Positions 57,290 to 64,000 of a stretch of 64,000 bases of DNA are shown here, one piece after another; position 1 is the stretch's first letter, and each line of letters starts with the position of its first letter. Source of the stretch: Geosiphon pyriformis (Eukaryota > Glomeromycota > Glomeromycetes > Archaeosporales > Geosiphonaceae); assembly GCA_016748015.1 (NCBI GenBank), contig JAAOMT010000299.1:786180-850179 (forward strand), read 5' to 3'. Made by a program: the position numbers and the translations under genes. The notes below the pieces were generated by a model, which was not told the origin of the DNA, made no database searches, and worked only from the letters and a program-made list of their open reading frames with translations.

Positions 57290-58230
57290 TAGATTTAAAA
57301 AAAAAGAAATTCTAATTTACAATATACACACTGATCCATTATCCAAACACTTTGAAAAAACAAAAACAATTCAGAAAACCTTAGCTTATTATTATTGGTT
57401 TATTTTAAAAAAAAATATTGCTAAGTACATCAAAACTTGTAATATTTGTTAAAGAAAAAAAAACCAAATTACAAGAAAAATATCTATTTAATCTCTTTTA
57501 GTTAATTATTTGACAGAATTGGTATAAATATTGTTAAATCTTTAATAATAACTTCTAATGACAACAGATATATTATTACAACTACTGACTATCTTACAAA
57601 GTAGATAGAAACAAGAGCTATTTCAGACTAAACAGCAGTTTTAATAGCCAATTTTATTTACAAAGATATAATTTGTCACTACAGATGCCCAAAAAACTTT
57701 TATTTAATAGAGAAAAAGCTTTTCTTAGTATACTGGTTAAAAAACTTACAGAAAAATGGGAATATATTATAAATTCTCTTCTCTTTATTACTCTCAAACA
57801 AATAGCTTAGTAGAATGTTTCAATAAAACACTATGTAAAACCCTAGCCAAAACTAGTAAAGAAACAAACTTATAGAACAAAGTACTGCTTTCAGTTTTGT
57901 TTGCTTATAAAACTATGAATCATAATATAACAAGTTATGAATTTTTTTATCTGTTTTATAAACAAATAGCAACTCTATCAATAAAAACTGGTATTAAAAC
58001 AATATTTTTTGAGAAAATAACAATAAAAAATTATAAAGACATTTTGCAAAGAATACTTAATATCATTAGTAGAAGCATGAATAATTGTTTTTAAAAAGAT
58101 AAAACAGTTTCAAGAAAAGTTTAAGAAGAAAAAAAATCTATAAAACACTTTTCTTAAGTATTAGTAATTTGGTTTTAGAATATTACTTAAACAAAAACAA
58201 TATATATAGTAATAAATTTTTTAGACAGTA
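57290..58230 (+). pseudogene. Integrase of element T (decayed)
   Basis: HTDPLSKHFEKTKTI, YYYWFILKKNIAKYIKTCNI mark the HHCC zinc region (57,327-57,450). The core is broken by stops. KFSSLYYSQTNSLVECFNKT (57,770-57,830) keeps the catalytic Glu. 57,897-58,094 reads MFAYKTMNHNITSYEFFYLF and ends with the connecting helix. A C-terminal module remnant lies around 58,150-58,200. Confidence 0.7.
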
Positions 58231-58417
58231 AAAAAAACTCTTTATAGTCAACAAAAATCAAATATAAATAAATGCATTATTCTCAAAACAGAGGTATTTT
58301 CAATTAACATAAACAATTATTTCCTAAATTAAAACATTTAAAATGTTTTTTTATATTCTTTATAAATATTGAATCAAAAATTATCCAAATGCTATTTTGA
58401 TCATTAGAAAATAAATT
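58231..58417. other. Sequence between T integrase and LTR U
   Basis: No feature recognised. No family T LTR was found here, so the 3' end of T is missing or lies within U's flank. Confidence 0.3.
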
Positions 58418-59109
58418 ACTGTTATTTATAGAAATCAAAAATTATAATAATAAATAAAATAGCCAATTAGAAATGAATATAATAAAATAAAAAATTCTAA
58501 GATTTTCTTGGAAAATTATAGGATTTCAAAATTTCAAGATTTTTTTCAAGGAATTGTAGAATTCCAGAATTCTTTTTAAAAATTGCAGGATTCCCAAAAA
58601 TCTTATATAACACAAATTATATATATATAATAAGAGTATTAGAAGCAAAAAAGTATTCAAAATTTAATAAAATTTAGAATCTTAATACTTTTTTTTAAAA
58701 GATAGTTTTTTATAACTTAAAATAGAAACATATTAATATTAATAAAACTTTTATTTATTATCCAATTTATGTTATTGTTACTTGATTAAGAATATTACTC
58801 ATTTTCATACTATTAACACTTTATGTTAATAGAATCTAATACTTAACTACCTTGAACTAATAGCTTTTGATCATAGCTATTGATGAAATACTAATTTTTT
58901 ATTTTTTATTTTTATTTATTTTTGTTTTGTTTCTTTGTTATTTACTAATTAATTAAAAAAATTAAGTGCTAAGTATTTTGATGTCAAAAATAGTCTGGTA
59001 AAAAACCCAAAAATAAGAGTAAAAATTTAAGAATAGCTTACCAAAAGGACACAACTATTAAAATAAACCAGTTAGTATGCTAAAGAAAAAAATTCATAAA
59101 AGAAACCAT
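58418..59109 (+). repeat. LTR U, main family, truncated by element V
   Basis: Starts TGTTATTTATAGAAATC. GAATTCC-type array (58,485-58,600), TATA-like site at 58,620-58,630, hairpins near 58,820-58,890, T-rich tract (58,895-58,950). It is cut at 59,109, where V begins. Its remainder would lie beyond the window, right of V. Confidence 0.72.
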
Positions 59110-59177
59110 TGTTACTTATGAAATATAGGAAGTATATTAGTATATAAATTAGCCAATTAGAGGTAGTCGTAGTAAAT

Positions 59178-59345
59178 GTAAAATTCCAGAATTCCTCTTA
59201 AGAGGAATTACGGAATTCTAAAAATTTCAGAATTTTTGTACAAGAAATTACAGGATTCCAGAATTTCAAAATTCTTCTCAAAAAGAATTGCAGAATTCCA
59301 GAAATTTTAGGATTTCTGGTGTGAAAATTTGAGGAATTGAGAAAT
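59178..59345 (+). repeat. Palindromic GAATTCC-type array in U3 of V
   Basis: Four to five imperfect units of 30-40 bp, each built on GAATTCC or its partial copies and joined by CTCTTAAGAG-type inverted arms. It lies just upstream of the TATA-like site, the position of a promoter or binding-site array. Also in A, M, O, S and U LTRs. Confidence 0.7.
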
Positions 59346-59477
59346 CTCAATTATGTATATATAGTGACAGTATTAGAAGTAGAAAAGACAAACCTCTTAG
59401 TTTAGATTTTATCTAAGCAACCTTCCACATCACAAATATCAAATAAATAATTATTTACCATCTCAAATCTACTCCCA

Positions 59478-59547
59478 CTATCAACTCTTTATGTTGATAG
59501 TAATTGATATTTAATTACATTGGAACAATAGCTCTTGATTATGGCTA
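59478..59547 (+). other. Paired hairpins downstream of the TATA site in V LTR
   Basis: Hairpin 1: CTATCAAC (59,478-59,485), 7-base loop, GTTGATAG (59,493-59,500). Hairpin 2: AATAGC (59,527-59,532) and GCTATT (59,544-59,549) around a TGAT-containing loop. Both recur in other LTR copies, with weaker pairing where transitions occurred. Confidence 0.55.
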
Positions 59548-59953
59548 TTAATAAAATACTAACATGCAAATTGTCTTGGCTTATGCTTTATTTCTTTTAT
59601 TTCTCTGCTTTACTTTCTTTGTTTACTAACTTGATTAAAAGAATTTACATGTAGAGGTACTAATGTCAGAATATAGCACTGATAAAAGACCCAGGAATAG
59701 GAATAAACACTTGGAATTGAGGATATTTTACCAGAAGAATTACCAGCTATTATGCTGAGAAAAAAATTGATAAAACTGTGATTTTGGGAAGCTACAGATA
59801 AACAATCAATTGAATCTCTGTTCATTGTACAAAGAACTCAACCAAAACCTTTAGATTCATAACACCTTCAGAAACCAATGTCATTATATTAATTGAGCAC
59901 CAAGTTATGAGTTTGTTATTTGCTTTGAAATCCCCAAATAATCACCTGTAACA

Positions 59954-59990
59954 TTTGGTGTTCTCTGTAAGATATAATCCTACAGAGAAC
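59954..59990 (+). promoter_or_regulatory. Primer-binding site and hairpin of element V
   Basis: TTTGGTG then an inverted repeat TTCTCTGTAAGAT (59,961-59,973), loop ATA, ATCCTACAGAGAA (59,977-59,989) with one mismatch. Matches the A site at 8,732-8,765. Confidence 0.62.
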
Positions 59991-60017
59991 CAACACCAAC
60001 ACAACAATAATTCAAAA

Positions 60018-62200
60018 GTGGCAGAATTAGAAAGAATAGGAACAAATTATTTAGGATTTGCCAAATTCTTGTTTTAATATTATTGTCAACACTTGAGATT
60101 AACCAACAACCACCTATCAGTAAAATCAGCCTTCAATTTCTATGTCAACAAGAGAATCTCATATTTGTTAGAAGTACCAGTAGAAACTGACTCAGTTAGA
60201 GGAAATTTCTACAACAAATTAATTTAAAATACCAGCCTATCAGCAAATTATAATTTCACAGCAATCCTTACTGAAATTAATAAAAAAACTAAACATCACA
60301 TTCAACAAAGATACCCAATTATCTACACAAACAAAGGCAAAAAAAAACTACAAACACCAGCAATAACACCACAAAAAATACAACCACCTACTTGAAAAAA
60401 AACAAGAGTAGAATTTCTGACTAATTTATCATATCATTATACACTCAGAAGTGCTATCAACATTTTATCAGCAGACACATCCACATCAAATGCGACTTTA
60501 ACATTTGGACAACTCCTATTTTAAAGTAAACAAAAAAAAGCAGAACTATTAGGAACCTATGGTAATTACTTCAAAAGATTTAAATCATGATTGCCAATAC
60601 CATCAGAATTCCAATTACTGCTATTTTCACCAGATTTCAGAACCACAAGTCCTTGAGAAATAATGGCATCAGAAAAAAAAGAAAAAAAGGATCAAGAATT
60701 TAATTATTAAAATCTGATTACAGAAAATCCAGAAGTTAAAACTCCAAATATTCAAACTCAGCAAACTCAGAACAACCCAAATCCTGAGTTAATTAATCAG
60801 TAAAACTTACCTCCAGAAATTGTCATTAATCAACAATTAATTACTCTGATTGCTAAACAACTCCAACAGCTAATAATACTATCTCAACAATTATTATTTC
60901 AACTACTACAACAACCAAACCTGGATCAAATGGTCTATGTCTCAATAGCAAAACTCAAAAAATTTACCAGCAAAAAAGATGATGCCCAAGTATGGCTAAA
61001 CAATGTGGAAAAAGCCATTGCAGCCAACAGATAGAATGATGTCAAAGCCATGCAAGCCATCTTCTATTTTCTTCAGAATACAGCTGACTCTTAATATCAA
61101 AGCTTGGTCAATAAACTCCAAGATTTTAATGTCTTCAAGGTTGAATTTCTATGATACTTCAGCAACAATAACAGCATCAACTGGTTAGTCAACATCTTCA
61201 CCACCATAAAACAAAGAAAAACTGAAACTGTCACTATCTACTTGGAACACTTCTATAGAAATCTGCACAGATACAAGCAATTGATGCCAATTATTTTACA
61301 GTGGCTCAAATCTTAAATCAATTTATTTGCAGATTATGCAGTAGCATTCTGCAACACATATGTTTACTATATCCAGCCAACTTGCAAGCCACAATCACTA
61401 ATGCTAAAAATTTTGAAGCTGCTGAATTAGAGGCTAATCATGTCTAAGCCATAAACCTAGTCATAAATAGATCATCTGACTTGGATTCCAAATTGAAACA
61501 ATTCAGTGATTAATTAATCAGAAACTAGAAGGATATTTAGCTGACAATTGCACAATCTATCAGCCATTCTAATAACTCCATAATTCCAGAAATGTAAATC
61601 ACTTCTAAAATTAGTCATGTTCTTTATCATTATCATTATTATTATCCAATTAGCTGTGACAGCAAGAGATATGTATTTGCTACAACTGTGATAAACAAAG
61701 TCATTTGAGAATTGACTGCCATTCTTATAATAATAACTCATGATTGGAAAACCAATATCAAAACTCTAATCACAGATTTCAAACCCTAAATCAAGATCAA
61801 TACTTATCTTATTACACCCAAATGACACAACAGCCAACTTATCAACCAGTATACCAAGCTCCAATTTATCAGCCAACAACACCAGTTATTTATCAGCCAC
61901 AGTTACAAGTAATATATCAACCTCAACAAATTCAAATATCACCACAAAACTTACCCCAAACAGAAACCCAAAGGCTAAAAATAACACAACAAAACTGGAG
62001 ATTGGCAATAATAGTTCACCAACTAATCCCCAGTTTATTAACTCAACAATCAGAATCTTGTCAATAAAATTTGAGCACTGAGTATACCCAAAACCCAAAT
62101 TTACAACACTATTTAATTCTCTTGTAAATCTGAAAGACATTTCAACCAACCATTAGGAGTCCAACTGAACACAATCACTTATTAGCAACATATCTCCAGC
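60018..62200 (+). pseudogene. Gag of element V (decayed)
   Basis: The Gag frame opens with GTG at 60,018 (VAELERIGTNYLGFAKF). Then the region SAFNFYVNKRISYLLEVPVE, IQQRYPIIYTNKGK-type, a Pro/Gln-rich middle, QVWLNNVEKAIAAN (60,990-61,030), KQRKTETVTIYLEHF (61,208-61,255), and a CCHC knuckle CYNCDKQSHLRIDC at 61,678-61,720 with all four ligands kept. The tail at 61,744-62,067 is Tyr/Gln/Pro-rich (YQPVYQAPIYQPTTPVI). The knuckle binds element RNA in Gypsy elements. A moderate number of stops makes it inactive as it stands. Confidence 0.8.
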
Positions 62201-62560
62201 CACTGTTACTAATGATGAATCACTAGCAGCAATTTTCTTATTCGAACTCAAGGAACTGTCATCCACACTATTGTTCAGTGAAGCTGTGCTTGAAGTGAAA
62301 CCCATTACTGTTATGTACACCAATGCTAAAGTCGATGGTCAGGCCATAAAACTAATCCTAGATAGTGGTTCAGCAAGCAGCATCATCACATGACAACTTA
62401 TAAACCAATTAGGTTACTGAGTTGATTGTGCTATTAGTACCAGAATTATAACAGCTGATGAAGTGACCAAAACTCCAATTGACAAGATTAATGCCTTCCC
62501 TATAGAAGTCAATAGCATTATTATATTAATCAAAATATTAGTTATGGAAGCCACTCAATA
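62201..62560 (+). pseudogene. Retropepsin-like protease of element V
   Basis: ELKELSSTLLFSEAVLEVK, VMYTNAKVDGQAIKLI and LDSGSASSII (62,360-62,390): the D-S-G triad is intact. One TGA follows at 62,390 where Arg is expected. This region shows the uninterrupted sequence that S splits in A. Confidence 0.78.
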
Positions 62561-63908
62561 TTAAGCACTTGTTAGTAATGATTGGCTGTTCAAAACAAAT
62601 ATGACATTTAACTAAACCACTTAGGAATTGCAACTCAGTCAGAATGGTTAATACACATATGTACCAGCTACATATGGCCACTTCAAGCCTATTATTATAC
62701 CATTAGCACCTCTCATCAAGTTCAACAATGAAGAAGCAAAACCTACCTGAGAAGTCTATCAAATTTTCTGGACCAATAATAATTACAATAAACTACCCCC
62801 AATACTATCTTAAGACAACAACAGAAAGGGAAAGTAAAAAGAAGAACTTATCAAAAATACTGACCAAACATGATGGATTAATGATAACAATACTGAACTG
62901 ACACTAACTTGGAAATGGAAAGAGAATAACAAAGGAAAAGGAAAAAAGAAAGAAGAAGTCCCAATACCAACTACTACCACCACTTATATTCCATACACCT
63001 ATACTCTACCACAACCATTTAACTATTGCCAACCAAAACTGATATACATTGATTATGGTAAGAAATTGTTGTCAATAGGTGTATGTTATAGTAACAATAA
63101 GAAATACTCTATAGCAACCAAATTTTACTATTACTTATGCATACTAGAACACTTTAAATGACCAAAACAACAAGAAAAATAGAACAACAAATCTTGTCTT
63201 GCTTGTAGAGAAATCCTATTGGATGAAGAAATGTGGAATGACGTTCTTGAACAGAGAGGAATCTGTGATGAATTGTGCCAATACATGATTTTAATCAGTG
63301 ATTGGGTAAGAAAAAAAACTTCCATAAAAGCTGTCTGGAGAAGAGCAGTAAAACATCTGGATAATTGTTCACATGACAATGATGAAATCTGGTGAATAGT
63401 GCTCACCAAAATTGAAGAAACATCACCAGAAGAAATAAGAATAATCAAAAATAATCTACCAGAATCTATAGAACTCAACTGGGACCCAAACCCAAATATT
63501 ATTCTAGAGCCTATAAACCCAGAACAATTCCACAAGCACTACCAAGAATTAGCACCCACTTGGGAAAAACAAGAACAATGCTTGGAAGAAATCAACACCT
63601 GATTATGTAACCACTATTTAATCTTATATGACTTTCAATATTGTAATGAGTATGACCTCATTTACAATTCACCATCATGCATGATCTACATGATTCCAGA
63701 GGAAAATGAACCAATCAGCAACTGTGTATTGGAATTGGAATCAACTTTCAATTCCAATTCAAATTCTAACAATGATGATAACAAAAACAATGATTCTGGC
63801 TTTATGTAAATTGGCAATGACAACAATGACAATTTAAATTCAGATTTAAACCCCAAACAATATATTGTGCTCTCTGATCTTACCAAAAAACAGATCCTGA
63901 AATGGTTC
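62561..63908 (+). pseudogene. Cysteine-rich linker of element V
   Basis: Starts with LVSNDWLFKTN-like sequence (62,565-62,600). A Lys-rich region follows (62,820-62,960), then IYIDYGKKLLSIGVCY (63,040-63,090), SCLACREILLDEEMWND (63,196-63,245) and GICDELCQYMILISDW (63,260-63,305). The best open piece, 63,399-63,602, encodes a Glu-rich helix-like stretch ending HYQELAPTWEKQEQCLEEI. A C-x2-H...C-x2-C-like group follows at 63,606-63,660, then an Asn-rich spacer. Best copy of this unrecognised domain. Confidence 0.65.
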
Positions 63909-64000
63909 AACTAGCATTTAGGAATAGTTTAGCGAAAAAAAAAATCAACATTAGAGGAGGAATAATTGATACAGGATATGTAAGAAATATTATTGCAATG
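63909..64000 (+). pseudogene. Start of dUTPase-like domain, element V (cut by window edge)
   Basis: VQLAFRNSLAKKKINIRGGI and IDTGYVRNIIAM read in one frame: motif 2-like and motif 3-like parts (GIIDTGYVRNII keeps the Gly of the G-x-ID-x2-Y pattern). The motif 1 part is missing because of a deletion at 63,908. Continues past the window. Confidence 0.65.

Larger units (their letters stand above)
59110..59953 (+). repeat. 5' LTR of element V
   Basis: 844 bp, TGTTACTTATGAAAT...CCTGTAACA. Well-preserved GAATTCC array (59,178-59,345), TATA-like gtatatata (59,355-59,363), two hairpins (59,478-59,547). Best reference LTR of the family here. Confidence 0.9.
59110..64000 (+). mobile_element. Element V: Gypsy-type LTR retrotransposon, 5' half
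   Basis: Plus-strand element with 5' LTR, primer-binding site, gag, protease, cysteine-rich linker and start of the dUTPase-like domain, running off the window. Fewer stops per kb than P, R or T, and a canonical LTR start and end. A deletion of about 170 bp precedes the dUTPase motif 2. It is inserted in LTR U. Confidence 0.85.

Noticed and set aside
59178-59345. Possible CRISPR-like array in the U3 repeats
   Set aside because: Units are imperfect palindromes without unique spacers of constant length, lie in LTRs, and the genome appears eukaryotic.
1-64000. tRNA or rRNA genes
   Set aside because: No cloverleaf-like A/B box pairs or conserved rRNA stretches were recognised by eye. A dedicated tRNA scan would settle it.

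Overview
This is an AT-rich, gene-poor stretch of what looks like an early-diverging fungal genome, most likely an arbuscular mycorrhizal fungus (Glomeromycotina, possibly Gigasporaceae). That is an inference from the extreme AT bias, the dense Ty3/Gypsy-type retrotransposons with Gln/Asn-rich Gag, and one spliced gene of a fungal P-loop NTPase family. About 60 of the 64 kb is retrotransposon at various stages of decay. Only one host-type gene is supported (46,158-49,146).

Layout. Positions 1-45,490 are LTR retrotransposons nested inside one another. I name the elements by letter. Element P (minus; pieces 28,846-30,523 and 42,038-42,940) is outermost. Into its integrase region went O (minus; gag 26,992-27,880 and LTR 27,881-28,845). 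Into O's gag went N (minus; 1-6,558 and 24,513-26,991). Into N's gag zinc knuckle went M (minus; 6,559-7,873 and 18,921-24,512). Into M's RNase H region went A (plus; 7,874-18,920). Inside A lies a solo LTR S (11,336-12,268). A second element, Q (minus; 30,524-42,037), sits in P's reverse transcriptase region and itself carries two solo LTRs of other families (33,588-34,541 and 38,741-39,380). A truncated element R follows (about 43,151-45,487).

From about 45,800 to 49,150 the base composition changes sharply to GC- and CpG-containing DNA. This holds a TATA box, four exons and three introns of a predicted 779-residue P-loop NTPase of the Crinkler/QSSGxGKSR type. AT-rich retroelement DNA resumes after it: a decayed LTR (49,934-50,683), an element T of a different Gypsy subfamily (LTR 50,684-51,388, body to about 58,230), another LTR U (58,418-59,109), and the plus-strand element V (59,110 to the window end).

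The main family (A, M, N, O, Q, V, and probably P and R) has an unusual shared plan: LTR, primer-binding site with an immediate hairpin, gag with CCHC knuckle, aspartic protease, a large cysteine-rich linker, a trimeric-dUTPase-like domain, reverse transcriptase, RNase H, integrase, a conserved post-integrase domain, polypurine tract, LTR. The dUTPase-like domain between protease and reverse transcriptase, the cysteine-rich domain and the post-integrase domain recur in several copies, so they belong to the element. Almost every copy carries nonsense and active-site changes of the C-to-T or G-to-A type, as expected from RIP or methylcytosine deamination; I judge none to be autonomous. Domain boundaries in the decayed copies are approximate, set by comparing the copies with each other.
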